A DNA stretch of 64,000 nt from Paraphysomonas bandaiensis. Lineage: Eukaryota > Chrysophyceae. Location of the stretch: assembly GCA_965644295.1 (NCBI GenBank), contig CBFFRP010000355.1, forward strand, positions 57,405-121,404, given 5' to 3'. A model generated the notes under the pieces. It saw only the letters and a list, made by a program, of their open reading frames with translations. It did not search any database and was not told where the DNA came from. The position numbers and the translations under genes were made by a program. This document shows, piece by piece, positions 10,175 to 21,547 of the stretch; within the stretch, counting starts at the first letter, position 1, and each line of letters begins with the position of its first letter.

Positions 10175-10750
10175 TGAAGGAACTGCTGTGGATTGGATAA
10201 CAACTGACTATCAATGTAGGAACATTTAGTGCGGTGTGATTATGTTGTGTTAGATGTATATGTATGTATGAGCATGTAGCTACATACATGTGTATACATG
10301 CAGTGGAGGTGTTGTAGATGAGTGTGTACGTATTTCTTGTACATGGACAAGATTATAGCCAATGGAAAGAGTTTACATATCGCTGATTTGAGGATTGGTA
10401 TATGGGGACACTTCAACACGTACAGTATTAATGTATCAGTATACAGGTGCTGTACATTGCATTGGGTTGAGGTAGTATTGAACTTCAAGTTTCTCATCTG
10501 ATGTAGAACACTCTGTACGTGTATATACATACTGTACATATATACATATACCTACAGTACATACTGCTGTAGATATATACAACACACGCAGTCGTAGTGT
10601 ATACCAAGCAGCGGTGCATACAGAGAGCAGCAGTATGCTCATGTATAGCTTGTCCATCTATTAAGCTTATCACATCCTTCCAGTATCCTTCCAGTCAGGC
10701 ACATTTCCTTCTAGAATCACAGTTGTTCATCTGGGTGTAGTAGTATTCAT
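10175..10750. promoter_or_regulatory. divergent promoter gap with repetitive TGTA words
   Basis: Gap between the aminotransferase (-) and the TLDc gene (+). It is dense in TGTATA, TACATA and CTGTAC words that form many weak hairpins. It contains one exact copy of the 11-mer ATACTGCTGTA listed separately. Frames here are low-complexity Tyr/His/Cys repeats and are not genes. Confidence 0.5.
10561..10571 (+). promoter_or_regulatory. ATACTGCTGTA promoter motif, copy 1
   Basis: Exact 11-mer, about 180 bp upstream of the ATG of the TLDc gene and in the gap shared with the aminotransferase gene. Four further exact copies lie in other divergent gaps. Role as a promoter element is inferred from position. 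Confidence 0.45.
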
Positions 10751-12237
10751 ATGGGTAATGCCACTAGCGGTGCAATGGCACTGGAGAACGATGACAACCC
10801 CCTGACCAAAGATGAGCAACTAGCTATCAATAAACTATACGAAAGTTTACTTGAAGACAATGTGCCATCTCAGAAAAAGTTTACTGATATGTTTTCTTCT
10901 GAAATTTACCCAAATTTTGGCTGTGCATGCTACTCATTCCTTGTTGATAGTGCGCCTATGACGTTACCATTATTTCAGAAGTTTGTTATAAATGGTTCAC
11001 GCTCTCCTTCCAACCGATTGTTGCAACTAGTTTGGAATATTATACAGAATGACTCGACTGTTAGAAGTGATCGCATAGTTGAGTATTTCTTTCGACTTGT
11101 ACTGGAGCTCAGTGGGTGTGAGCTCAATGGAATGGATGTAACAGCCACTCGACTCAGCAATTATGTCAGACAAACTTGTAATAATGGCGAACCACCAAGT
11201 TGTCGCACAGTCATTAACTGGACCAATGAGTATGCACCGTACACAGCAAAAGTTTTTGTTACTTATGTAAACCGAAAATGCTTCGGAGATATTGAACTTC
11301 AGTATGAAGCTTTTAATCCCCCGTTACTTCGTGGAGGAAGTTCGGTTCTCTCCCAATGTGACGTAATTCCCTTAGCTTTATATGATAAATCACTACAAGG
11401 GAGCTGGGAGAGGCTGTATACCACCCAGCAGGATGGCTTCAGTTTCAACCGCATAGCACACCATATTTTGGGATATAGGGTATGTGTATTTGATGTGTCT
11501 ATCTTCATAACTCAATGCCGTTCGATATTTTAGGGACCTTCGTTGATACTTATTAAGTGCCGTGGTAGTGATATTGTGCTAGGTGCTTACAACGAGGATC
11601 AGTGGAGAGATTCCAATAGGTAGGCTACTGTTTTTGTATTATGTATTTATTTTGATAAGTTTCGTAGGTTCTATGGGAATTCTGCGTCATTTTTATGTGT
11701 TCTGTCTCCAGATATAAAAATATTCAGAAGTAAGTGTGAGTCTAATGATAACTACCAGTGGCTCAACATAAAGGTATCCAACTGCTGAAAGTAGCCATAT
11801 ACTCATGCTGCCACCTATCCATTCGTGTCTAAGTGTTGTATAAGTCCTACAGCACACCACGAGGTCTCGGCATGGGAGGTACGACAGAAAAATTTCGAAT
11901 CTTTATCCCCGATACCCTGGAACAGTGCAGCGCCCATTCCAGTTGCTCAACATTTGAATCTGGAGACTTGATGAATACGCCGTCGGAGATATTTGACATT
12001 GAAGTAATGGAAGTGTGGGGATGTGGCGATGATGACCTTATTCACGATGCTCTTGCTGCCCGAGATAAAGACAGGGGGGATCGAGATGACATGATTCGAA
12101 AGGCGAGGCAGGTAGACAAGGCTGCGTTTGCAAATAATTCCTTTGATCAGGAGTTTTTATTACCAAAAAACTTTTCTCATAAAGTTCGTATGGTGGATGA
12201 CGCAGCAGCTGGATCCTGTGACAGTAAACCTAATTAA
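10751..12237 (+). CDS. TLDc domain protein, MEAK7/TLDC1-like, N-myristoylated
   Basis: Modelled exons 10751-11479, 11534-11619, 11668-11773 and 11845-12237 give 437 residues; introns are 54, 48 and 71 nt with GT-AG ends. The N-terminus MGNATSG fits an N-myristoylation signal, as in metazoan MEAK7 (TLDC1), a lysosome-associated mTOR activator. The C-terminal half is a TLDc domain: LALYDKSLQGSWERLY, then FNRIAHHILGYRGPSL, LGAYNEDQW, FYGNSASFLCVLSPD, RGLGMGG and a final IEVMEVWGCG. TLDc proteins bind and can disassemble the V-ATPase and protect against oxidative stress. An acidic, charged tail of about 75 residues follows the domain. Membrane location at the lysosome or vacuole is inferred from the family. 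Confidence 0.8.
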
Positions 12238-12574
12238 ATTTATTTTGTCCATATAACAGAAGTATATTTATAATTAGTAACCATTTATACAACTTGTCAT
12301 AGTAGACCACTTTTATAATTCCCTACAAGTTCAGTCGTCCCCTATCCGCTTGCCCAAAAATCTGAGCAGACTAGTAAAGCCCCAGACTAGTAAATTTGGG
12401 AAAATAGAAACACAATGGGTATTTTTGAGGTGGGGTTCAAACATGAGTTGTACGTTATTACTCCAGCTATACTCGTATTTAATTCGTATGAAGGTAGCTA
12501 GAACAAAGCGTGTACAGTTTAAGTAGTGGTTATAATTAAGAACATGCCTGGCAAAAATATACGATACTAAATAA
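12238..12574. other. convergent 3' gap
   Basis: About 340 bp between the 3' ends of the TLDc (+) and ARM-like (-) genes. AT-rich; no coding signal. Confidence 0.5.
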
Positions 12575-13333
12575 CTACTGCACAATAGCTAATATCTTCT
12601 CAACATTTGTCTTGATGGTAGCGTTTTCTTTATGAAACTTTAATGCCATTCCAACAACTTCATCTAGGCCGCCGTGAAGTTCACATGCGGCGCGAAATAT
12701 TTCTCTGTTCGCTTCTTGTTCGAGTATGTCGACAACACTTCGCAAGTACTTGGCGATTGTCTCTTCTTCAGTCAGGCTTCTCTTCATGGACTCTATTAAA
12801 CTGTTCATGGATGCCTCATCAAGCTCGCAAAATTCTGAAAATGCCCTGCAATGAGCAGGGCCTTCGTCCAATAGACATATCATCAATTCTAATATTTTAT
12901 TTATTCTGATATCTTCAGCATCCTCGTCCTCATCCTCAGACTCATCTTCATCTTCCTCTTCTTCAACAGAAAGAAGTATGGTTAGCACCTTAAATAGATT
13001 CATTGCCTCGCACAAACGCCATGTGCCCTGTTGAACATGTTTCTGGTTTCGGCTGTCGAGTAGAGCCTGTTTAATGGACCCCATTGCAAAGCAACAATTT
13101 ACAAATGTTTCCGATCCCTTTGATGCCCTTTCGACAGTATTCAAGCTCTCTTGAAGTCGCTGCTTCATTAGAAACTCTTCGTCATTTAAGTATACAAATA
13201 ATCCTGATGTGTTGTACTCAGTGTCTTCTATCATCTGCATCACATCTTCTACCGCCTCACTGGTGCTCATGCCTTCATCCTTGGACTCAGACACTAGCTT
13301 ATCAAAATCTGATTGCTTGATAATCACACTCAT
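12575..13333 (-). CDS. acidic helical (armadillo-like) protein
   Basis: 252 residues from the Met at 13333; the frame is open upstream to 13447 but that part looks like promoter sequence. The protein is almost all alpha-helical in character. The C-terminal segment HGGLDEVVGMALKFHKENAT resembles one armadillo-type repeat. A very acidic run of Glu/Asp (about residues 128-150) interrupts the helices. ARM-like proteins act as scaffolds or adaptors; no specific function can be given. It lies convergent to the TLDc gene. I do not recognise an orthologue. Confidence 0.6.
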   Translation of the reverse strand: MSVIIKQSDFDKLVSESKDEGMSTSEAVEDVMQMIEDTEYNTSGLFVYLNDEEFLMKQRLQESLNTVERASKGSETFVNCCFAMGSIKQALLDSRNQKHVQQGTWRLCEAMNLFKVLTILLSVEEEEDEDESEDEDEDAEDIRINKILELMICLLDEGPAHCRAFSEFCELDEASMNSLIESMKRSLTEEETIAKYLRSVVDILEQEANREIFRAACELHGGLDEVVGMALKFHKENATIKTNVEKILAIVQ

Positions 13334-13625
13334 AGTTCTACTCTCAGAAGGTATCAGGAATGAGCTCTCTGTGTAGATGGCTGTTATTGTTGTATGAGGC
13401 AACAGCACAGCACAGCACATATGTGCTGCAGTGTTGTACTCTTCCACTTCTAGCCAATGAAATTATACTGAGGCCAGATGCTCTCATCCAATCGGCTGCG
13501 GTATACAGTAGTTCAACTACGTATACCATGAAATACAGAGTACAGTACTTTGATACGTCAACCCGATGAACTACGATACGTAGGAATTCCTAGTATCGTA
13601 GTACTGTATACCAAATACCATATAT

Positions 13626-13636
13626 ATACTGCTGTA
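13626..13636 (+). promoter_or_regulatory. ATACTGCTGTA promoter motif, copy 2
   Basis: Exact 11-mer about 180 bp upstream of the ATG at 13815, in the gap (13334-13814) shared by the ARM-like gene (-) and the membrane protein gene (+). The same gap holds further GTATAC and TACAGTA palindromic words. Confidence 0.45.
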
Positions 13637-13814
13637 CGTCTACAATACCAGCCAGCATCTGGATATCCATGCACAATCTATCTATGCATGTATGTATCCA
13701 CTTCCCTGTGAGCGTAATCTGCTTCCATGTTCCCCCCCATCTTCATATTAATAGCAACCCCTGACTTCAATTAATCCTCATATCGTTACTATCCTCATCT
13801 CTTATACAGTTCTA

Positions 13815-15900
13815 ATGGACGATAAGATTCATTCAAGTCGACCCGCATCCAAAGAAGAAAAAGAAGTACGATTACGTGAATTATGCGAAAGAAAAGAAGA
13901 CAAGCCGAGCTTCCTGTTCGATGCACTCGTACCACAGTTTCATTTTAGTACTTTTGTGGAGCAATTTTTTATGAATCTGATCCCCCCCCTACTATGGCCG
14001 TACTTCATATATAAGTATGGCTTCGGGTTCATATATTCTCAGCACTACGCTCTTACTACTCCTAATGTACGGATATACCATAAGCCTCATATGTATATAA
14101 TGACAGGCATATACAGGGGTGGTTAACGTTAGTTATCCAGACGAGTGCTTATATAGTGGTGATATCTTCTTTCTTCGCAACAGAAGATACGAGATGGAGA
14201 ATGCCAGCAACTGCCTTCTTGTTAGTCGTTCACCGCTCAATGATAGCTCTAAAGTACGCCTCTCTCAGTCCAACAGAATACCGGTACTGATTACACGTAT
14301 ATATGTATACAGAGATGTGCATATGACTGTATGTGTATGTGTATACATGTGTATGTGTATACATGTGTATGCGGTGGGAGGTATGCGTACATGATATCAC
14401 TGTAATATACAGGCGGATGATGACAGTCGACGAAGAATGTAGCGCTCCATTTAATGGTTGGCGGATTCCAACTAAGAAACAAATCACAGCTTTTCTTGGG
14501 TATCAGGATCAGTTACAGCTCATCACCAGCTGGCTATCTTGGTCGGATATGATGATTGAATTTGAGGTTTTGGCCGCAGCGACAGCACACAACATTGACA
14601 TATGGAATACTTATTTTGTGGCTAAATCACCAGAGAGTGGAGAACATGATAGTATTCAGTATGAAAGGTGGAAACTATTTCTGGATCGTAGTTTGCCTGG
14701 TTTAAAGCAACCTGACGGATCGATACGTATCAGCGTGAAGGATGTAATATTTGCAATTCTATCAGCCACAAAAAAAGATTCTTCTTCAAAACACACTGTG
14801 CTCATATTAATTCCTATTTTCTCCGTGTTAAATGTATCTATTCCTTTGTATTTAAGTGGTCCGTTTAGTTCGTTGTCTACTTGGGGAATAGTATTTACAC
14901 TTACGTCAACATTTATCAGCTTCATTTATTTTGCAGTGTTGCAAATTCTCATGTACGTGGTTTTTCTAGATGTATACCGCCGGTACAAGTTTGCATATTT
15001 GCTTGGCCTTCTTATTCGTGAAGCTGACGTGGACTGCAATATTAAATATCACCTTACTTCGTCAATCAACAACACTGTCCAAACGAAGTTTGACACCAGA
15101 CGGAAATCGTTTATGTTTTTTCCGGGTATTGATGGCCGCAGGCACGCAATAACTCCAGTGTCGTCTACTACAAGTTCTGAGTTTCTTGCCCGCAAACTCG
15201 ATACTATCTACGGACTTAACGTGCCGCAGCTTAGCATGGATGATCCGCATAACTCAGTAGCGTGGTTACTCTGCAGACGAGTTCTCGTTAGATTCGGTAC
15301 AAGAATCAAATTCAGATTAGATATCTACATCGGTACAGTGATTGCAACTCCGTCCAGTTAATGATGTAATAAATCGCATGTGTATAGGTATCTTGGGTAT
15401 TTTGTCAGTTGGTCTATTGCTCATGTTATCTTACAAAATGGGAATCGAAGAATCGTCAGATATAATATACACAAGTTTTTTTCCTCAAACTGTGTTATGG
15501 ATAGTGGTACTCATCCTTGAACAAATTGTTGTTGTCTACACAGGTGGCATGGTCAATGAAAAAATGGCAGAACAAAGGTCAGAATTAGTGTAGTTTCAGA
15601 TCAAATCTTATGTTATGCAGGGTTGCGATTGACTCTCACATCATACAACTTCTGCACAAGAATACGTTTCGAGTCTTCGAAAGTGACCCTGAGAAGTCCT
15701 GCAGTAAAGTGATATCTGACTGTGTCGCAAATGCAGAAGCGGTCCGGGAAGCGATGACTGACGAAGATACATCTCACCCTGTTCGAGTACTGGGTATAAT
15801 ATGTGAAAAGGAAAGGGCATTTGCAATGCTGTCATCGTTTACGGTATATATGATATTTGTACTGCAATATACAGTAAATGGAGAACAAATAGAGCAGTAG
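13815..15900 (+). CDS. multi-pass membrane protein of unknown function
   Basis: Modelled exons: 13815-14092, a second exon from 14133, an exon covering about 14413-15332, then 15388-15577 and 15621-15900. The second exon's end lies between 14253 and 14412 in a TG-rich tract and is uncertain. Joins at 15332/15388 and 15577/15621 keep frame cleanly with introns of 55 and 43 nt. The N-terminus is charged and cytosolic-looking, followed by a hydrophobic FVEQFFMNLIPPLLWPYFIY. Later membrane segments include TVLILIPIFSVLNVSIPLYL, a long one ending in FAVLQILMYVVFLDVY, GILSVGLLLML and QTVLWIVVLILEQIVVVYTG, making about five or six. The C-terminal 90 residues are soluble except a last hydrophobic stretch. 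I recognise no family; role unknown. Confidence 0.55.
14310..14412 (+). repeat. TG/TA microsatellite inside a gene
   Basis: Alternating TGTATG, TATACATG words occupy the region around 14320-14370 and probably form most of an intron ending at the AG of 14411-14412. The repeat hides the donor site and makes the exon end uncertain. Confidence 0.5.
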
Positions 15901-17396
15901 TCTTGATGCTGCTTTATTGAATACGACCCCTGTACCCAATATTCTCTGTATTCCACACCATAGTGTGGAGCAGGTGGTGACACATATAACATCGTATCAT
16001 TTTTGTTTTGCTTTTGTGTTAAAGCCGAGGTAATACCAAAACCTGGTAAATATTGTCCATCATGCACCAGTAAAGTTATAGCATATTAATGTGACATTAC
16101 ATGCTTAAAATAAAACTTATGTTTATTGAAAGTCTTATTATTAGCAATAGGCGTTAAAAACCTGCACCAACTTAGTAGCTAGATGAATGCTAGACGAACT
16201 AGTTAGACCTCTACCTGTAACTAATCAGTACATCAGTACAAACTTTTCTATCCTACTATTTAACGCTATGAGAGCTGCTTGTGCGTCGCCGCAAGCACCA
16301 AGGTGTGACCACTTCCGCTCTGAGTTCTTAAGGTGAACATCCCGGATGCTTGACTTCAGCAGGCAGCCCAATATACCTCGGTTATTACCCATCAGGTGGG
16401 CCCTGTCCCGGATGCCCTTGAGGTGGGCCCATTCCCGGATACATGTTTATTCGTCAAGGCTCAAAGACGTCTACACAAGTGACACTTATTGGTGTCCCTT
16501 GTACCACACAAGCATTCCGCTATGAGTGGGCAGAGGAGTATCTGTTGACTATGTTTGCGGCTCACGTTAGTTTCCCAGAGAGAATCTCTCCGGTACTTAT
16601 ACCCCAGAACACCACGAAAAGGTGAGAGTCCGACTTTGTTGAGGGATAAACTTATGAATACCTTAATTGTTAATATTCATTTTTATAATTTCACTGTATA
16701 TAAATATATTTATGCAAAGAGTTGGCTGTCTGATTCTATAATGATCACTTTAGCTGTTTTAGGTAGAGCTCTAGATTTTCAATTCTATTTTCAAATTTAG
16801 ATTATTTATTTTGAGGCACACTTTCTTTTTGATATATGTTATGTTTAATAAATCTTTTGATACTACAAAGTTCAGAAATAACCTCATCGTAAATCCGAAT
16901 GTATGAATGTATGAGTCGCGCACATATTCAACTACAGAGTACAGAGAGTACTGAATTTATGGCTGCAACATCTTCAGTTTCTTTGTTTCGCATTCTATTG
17001 GATATATGGTGATAACGTAGAACACTGCAGTGCTTAGTTTTTTAATACAATATAGATCTTACTATTTATCTTACTATTCAACTTAATGGCTATTTCAAGT
17101 TTTCAGTAGTTGTTTGAGTTAAATGACTGTGCTGAATGAAAATAGTAGTGACCGCCAAGTTTAGCAAACAATGAATGGCGTAGAGCCAATAAGCCCAGAA
17201 ACTGGAATATACATAACCATAAGGCTGCTTAAGAGTATGTACATGTGAGGAGGCATTATTAAGGTTTATAACTCTGCACAACTCTGATCACGACATACAT
17301 AATATACACTATGATGCATGATATACAGTATGATAAACATTGAATGCAGTAACTTTAATTCCACCAAACTGTGTGACTTAATACAACAAATACGCC
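15901..17396. other. intergenic region with a GC-richer patch
   Basis: About 1.5 kb between the membrane protein (+) and SET/MYND (-) genes, which converge. Most is AT-rich. Between about 16260 and 16640 the base composition shifts to higher GC, with a two-copy tandem repeat (see separate entry) and a 60-residue frame (16443-16625) that matches nothing I know. The patch might be an old mobile-element or gene fragment, but nothing diagnostic is visible. Confidence 0.45.
16394..16441. repeat. two-copy GC-rich tandem repeat
   Basis: AGGTGGGCCC-x-x-x-CCCGGAT occurs at 16394 and again, with small changes, from 16421. A third partial CCCGGATGC lies near 16340. Function unknown. Confidence 0.6.
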
Positions 17397-19289
17397 TCAT
17401 GTCTTCTTGCACTGTTTCTTATGGAATTTCCAATGCAACTTCTGGCAGTTCGAGCTATGTATATAATTAACTATTTAATACATTTACACTATCAGCAACT
17501 CACTAACCTGCAGTAGCAAACTACTTTGCATCGACTACATCTCAGCGTAGCAAACCCCTTAGCGGCTCCACACCACACGCACACGCCCAGTGACATTCGC
17601 TCCTGAGTGCCCTTGTCTATTTCCGCATTCAGTGCAGATAAAATAATAGTACGGCAGTTGTATTGTTCGTACATTTCAGCCGCTCTGGTTTTCAGAAAAT
17701 CCATATCCTGTACTTCAGGTATACTGCACACCTGCCGGAAAAAAACTTCCAGGACACTCCTCTCAGACATAGACATCAACTTTACGATGAAGTCTTTTTC
17801 ATTGCACTTTATTCCACTCTGGAAATATTCAACTTGAGAGCCACAGCTGAATTCAACCAAAGTTTTCAAGGCCTCCAGTCCCGATAATAATGTCGATTGG
17901 CACTCACATGTCTGATTGCGAGTTAACCTTTCGAACTCTTCTGTAGTTGCGACTACACACAAGCAAAAGTGAAACAATTGAGTGACCACAGTGCAAGGGC
18001 TGTGTAACAGCTGCTCCATAGAGACTGTAGTCTCATATGGAACAGGGTTCGAGTGATAAAAATATTTCTTTTTCCTCTCTATCAATGCTTCCATCGAGTT
18101 CCGCGAGATACATCTAGAGTCAACAGTGCTCGATAGATTATCTTTGAGCTTCTGGTCAAGGAAGGTATGAAGGCGCAACGCTACAGTATTTCGCGGATTT
18201 CGGAGAATTATCTCAGGATCACAAGGGAGATAGCCGTAGGATAACAAATACTCGGTGCTACTGCACGTTCCACAGTATTGAAGAAACAATTCATCACCAG
18301 CACAGATACTTTTAGTAGTAATTATCGTTAACATAGGGCTTTGTGGAGCGGGATCAGTACTGGAACATGATTTGTTAACTTCGTCCTTCATATCGAAAAC
18401 CTCAAGCGCAACATTGGCTGATAATTCATAGGCTGTACCGTTAATCATATCCACTAATGGTAAAAGCATACTGCCTTTATTACATGAACTACTACACTCA
18501 AATGTTCGGGACATTACGATAGAAACCAAGTATCGAAACTTGAAGAGATCTATAATACTTTCCAACGCAGGTACCCCTAAGAGTAAAGAAAAAAATAGAT
18601 CAAATCAATATGCAATGGCGCTACATTAACATTGCATAATACTGAGGCGGTGTACCTGTGTCCATTGCCAATCCTCCTCCGAATTCACCTATATGACTTT
18701 CGATAAACGGTACTACGACATCACTGAATACGGCATCGATATACTTCTTCGTAGACTCCACCACACCAAACACAGAAGTTCCCATCAACTTTTTATAATC
18801 CTCCACTGCCCAATCAAATAACACACTTCCTGGTGTTGATGGCATTGAATTCCAGTAGTAGTCGAAACACTGAACGTTTAGACTACGCTGAGAGGGAATG
18901 GTCGACTTCAACTTCTGGTGTAACCCAACAATACATAGTACAAGAATCAGCTTGTCGATAGTCAGTAGTGATGAAGCACATCCGACGGTGTCCTTGTGCT
19001 GTTGTCTATTATAAGCAGTAAATCTCCTTCTCAGATCACGCCATAACATGTTTGCATCACCATCAGCAGAACGAAACTCATCATAGAGCATAGACGAGTC
19101 AAACGCACACGATGCAGGCATGAAAATTACCCGTGTATTGGCTGGAATAAATCTATTCGCTAAGCATCTGGTGTTTCCTTCAGTGACTGTGAATCTTATG
19201 GATCCACTGCTGTATACTCCGAAATACAGACGACAGAAATTAATCAGCTCATTAACAGCTTGTTCTCGAGTGCAATTAACTGCAGTCAT
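17397..19289 (-). CDS. SET domain protein with C-terminal MYND zinc finger
   Basis: Modelled exons 19289-18656, 18576-17508 and 17454-17397 give about 586 residues; introns are 79 and 53 nt. The start is Met 19289; the frame is open to 19343. A split SET domain of the SETD3/SETD6/Rubisco LSMT type is suggested by an N-SET start (TRCLANRFIPANTRVIFMP), LPLVDMIN, then CAGDELFLQYCGTCSSTEYL followed by LLSYGYLP. These enzymes methylate lysine (or actin histidine for SETD3) using AdoMet. The usual NH of the D-x-x-NH motif reads NG here, so catalysis may be altered. The C-terminus is a complete MYND finger, finished only by splicing: CVWC, CSRC, CYC and NCQKLHWKFHKKQC. A C-terminal MYND differs from SMYD proteins, where MYND interrupts SET. 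Confidence 0.75.
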
Positions 19290-19429
19290 GTTGCGTGGAT
19301 GTTTGGTTATATGGTTACTTGGTGCGTTTATATATATATACATGTATGTGGCGAAGTCAATCGATGTCCACGCCAGTGTACGTACCCTTCTGTATACATC
19401 CTATACTGCATACTAATAATGTGCAGCAG

Positions 19430-19441
19430 TACATACATACG

Positions 19442-19473
<32 letters not shown>

Positions 19474-19500
19474 CAGCAGTACATACATACGTACAGTATT
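19430..19500. repeat. TACA/CATA microsatellite
   Basis: Tandem CATA units run from about 19433 to 19497 with two interruptions (CGTA and CAGCAGTA). It lies in the promoter gap between the SET/MYND (-) and membrane protein (+) genes. Tyr/Thr/His repeat frames over it are not genes. Confidence 0.8.
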
Positions 19501-19506
19501 CTTCGT

Positions 19507-19517
19507 ATACTGCTGTA
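19507..19517 (+). promoter_or_regulatory. ATACTGCTGTA promoter motif, copy 3
   Basis: Exact 11-mer about 150 bp upstream of the ATG at 19666, in the gap shared with the divergent SET/MYND gene, directly after the CATA microsatellite. Confidence 0.45.
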
Positions 19518-19665
19518 CGTCGTACTCCGTACTTGTGTGGTATCCAACATTCTGCCTGCAGTCTACAGGCATGTTCTTCCTCATATCTTGGGTAGATTGC
19601 CTGTCATAATTGGAGACTGCTATTCCATATTATTACCGCACCACTGCACATTTATTTTCTTTGTA

Positions 19666-20271
19666 ATGCCGTTCTTCACTGGTCTATATCCAACTGTAGC
19701 CCTAAGTGATACAGCTACTGTTCTCGGTCATTTAATTGCATCCAAGCTCTGCTATGACAATGGAATGATAAATTCATGTCTTGGGTTCCTTTCTGTTGCA
19801 ATTGCTGCGCTTATTGGCGTTTACCGGTTCGGCTTTAATGAAAGTTACGCCCAGGCTAATGCTGATATGGCGGATATAGCCGCTTTCATTGGCCTTCCCC
19901 TCATTGGGTTTGACTATATGCGTACTCGAATTCCGTCGACGAAATCTTTCACAAGTGCAGTAAACATTCAAACGTATATAGTTAGTTTGGTTGTATTGGA
20001 AGCTGTCACAAGGTCTATGCGTAAAGACATGCGCGAGTTAGTAAAAACGGTGACTAATGTGATACTCTTCGCTTTACCAGTGGCATATGCCTCGTTGCGT
20101 GTGCATGACTGGCAGACATTGACAGGCATTGTTTTATTCGTGGTGGCTGCTGTAGTAATCACGCCAGATCGCCACAAGTATCTCTTGGGGGTGCGTTGTG
20201 AGAATTGGTTTCACTATATTATCTCCGTAACTGCCATCATGATTTCTCGTGGTCTCGTACCACGGCTGTAA
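19666..20271 (+). CDS. multi-pass membrane protein, unrecognised
   Basis: From the first in-frame ATG the product has 201 residues; the frame is open upstream to 19537 without an ATG, so a spliced upstream exon is possible. Four to six hydrophobic segments are visible, among them VLGHLIASKL, FLSVAIAALIGVYRFGF, IVSLVVLEAV, VILFALPVAYASL and GIVLFVVAAVVITP. There is no signal peptide motif or catalytic signature that I recognise. It lies divergent from the SET/MYND gene and upstream of the giant surface protein gene. Membrane location is clear, function unknown. Confidence 0.55.
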   Translation: MPFFTGLYPTVALSDTATVLGHLIASKLCYDNGMINSCLGFLSVAIAALIGVYRFGFNESYAQANADMADIAAFIGLPLIGFDYMRTRIPSTKSFTSAVNIQTYIVSLVVLEAVTRSMRKDMRELVKTVTNVILFALPVAYASLRVHDWQTLTGIVLFVVAAVVITPDRHKYLLGVRCENWFHYIISVTAIMISRGLVPRL

Positions 20272-21547
20272 GAGATGAATTCACATATGTAGGCATTACG
20301 TCACTGAGAATTTATGCTTACTTGAAATTTAATAATAACTTAATTGAGGAAATATTTCTACATCGACCATGACATATGGAGAGCGTGTTAAATATGTGAA
20401 CACACACAGATACCTATGTATTCAACAACCTACGATAAGTATTCAGAGGTACGACGTAACACTGGTTTATGTCATTACGCTGTTGGAAAACTCAAAGCTA
20501 ACTCTTTAATCATAATAGAGCTTTCCAATGATATAAATACAATCCTCTTGCGATAAATTTAGTATTCAAATTATAGAATTGATACTGGACGTATTATGAT
20601 TTCAACACATGTATGAACGTATGAACAGAGACGTATAGTTTTCAAAATGTAGGTTAAAGTAATTCATACTTTTATAATACTCTGTAAACACTAGCTGGTA
20701 TCCATAAAGTGACAGAACATTCCACGATAGCAAGCACACGCCATCTACAACCTTTGGCATCAAATCAATCCAGCATCTTTGACCACAAAATACTCGCATT
20801 TGGTTTCTCGCAGCGGTCACATATATTGAGCACGTTAGTGTTCTCGATCATGGAGATTCGATAGGTAACCAATTTACTTTATATTATTCTGAAACACATA
20901 TATAAGAAGGTCCTAAGCATCGACTACTATGCAAAAACTGAAGAGACAACAAGTATAGAATACTAAAATCTCTGACGTTATAAGTTCCAGTTGCTATTCT
21001 GCTTATTTTTCAATGTGTTAAGGACCCCTACATTGGGTGGCCTCAACTTTCCGATGGAGAATGATGCATGTCACGTCATACACTGCAATGGCATAATACA
21101 CAAGCTGTATATAATAATAGCGATGACTTCAAGGATACTTATATTGTTGTTCCTTTATCACTAATATAACTTGAGTTATAATATTCATCGTGATGTTATT
21201 CAGCAGTATCTACTCACGATCTTAGAGAACTTAACTCGGTTCATATCTCCACCACAATATCCATGATGGATATGGCTGCATGTCCTGCTGTTAACGTAAT
21301 TGTAGGACCACTGCAGCATTTTTTTGTAATTTCGTTTGTATTTTTACACCAACTTTTTTGTCCGTTGGCTGCTACAGCAACTCTCATAGAGATCACTGCC
21401 AATTTTTCATTGGTGCTTTCCCCAATCCTTCTCCACAACTGACTTTTGTGAAGTGTGAAGTGATGTGCTAGTATGCTAGTATGCATATATGACCCTCATT
21501 ATCTTACAGTGATGATGATATAAACTACTATCAGCGAACCATTAAGC
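20272..21547. other. intergenic region
   Basis: About 1.3 kb between two + strand genes. AT-rich without a convincing frame. It should carry the 3' end of the membrane protein gene and the promoter of the fibrocystin-L-like gene. The motif ATACTGCTGTA was not seen in it. Confidence 0.5.

Noticed and set aside
10240-10657. Tyr/His/Cys-rich frames
   Set aside because: Products of TGTA-type repeats in a promoter gap, present in several frames.
19433-19497. CRISPR-like repeat array
   Set aside because: A simple tetranucleotide microsatellite without spacers, in eukaryotic DNA.
19357-19609. Thr/Tyr/His repeat frames
   Set aside because: They read through the CATA microsatellite and are not protein-like.
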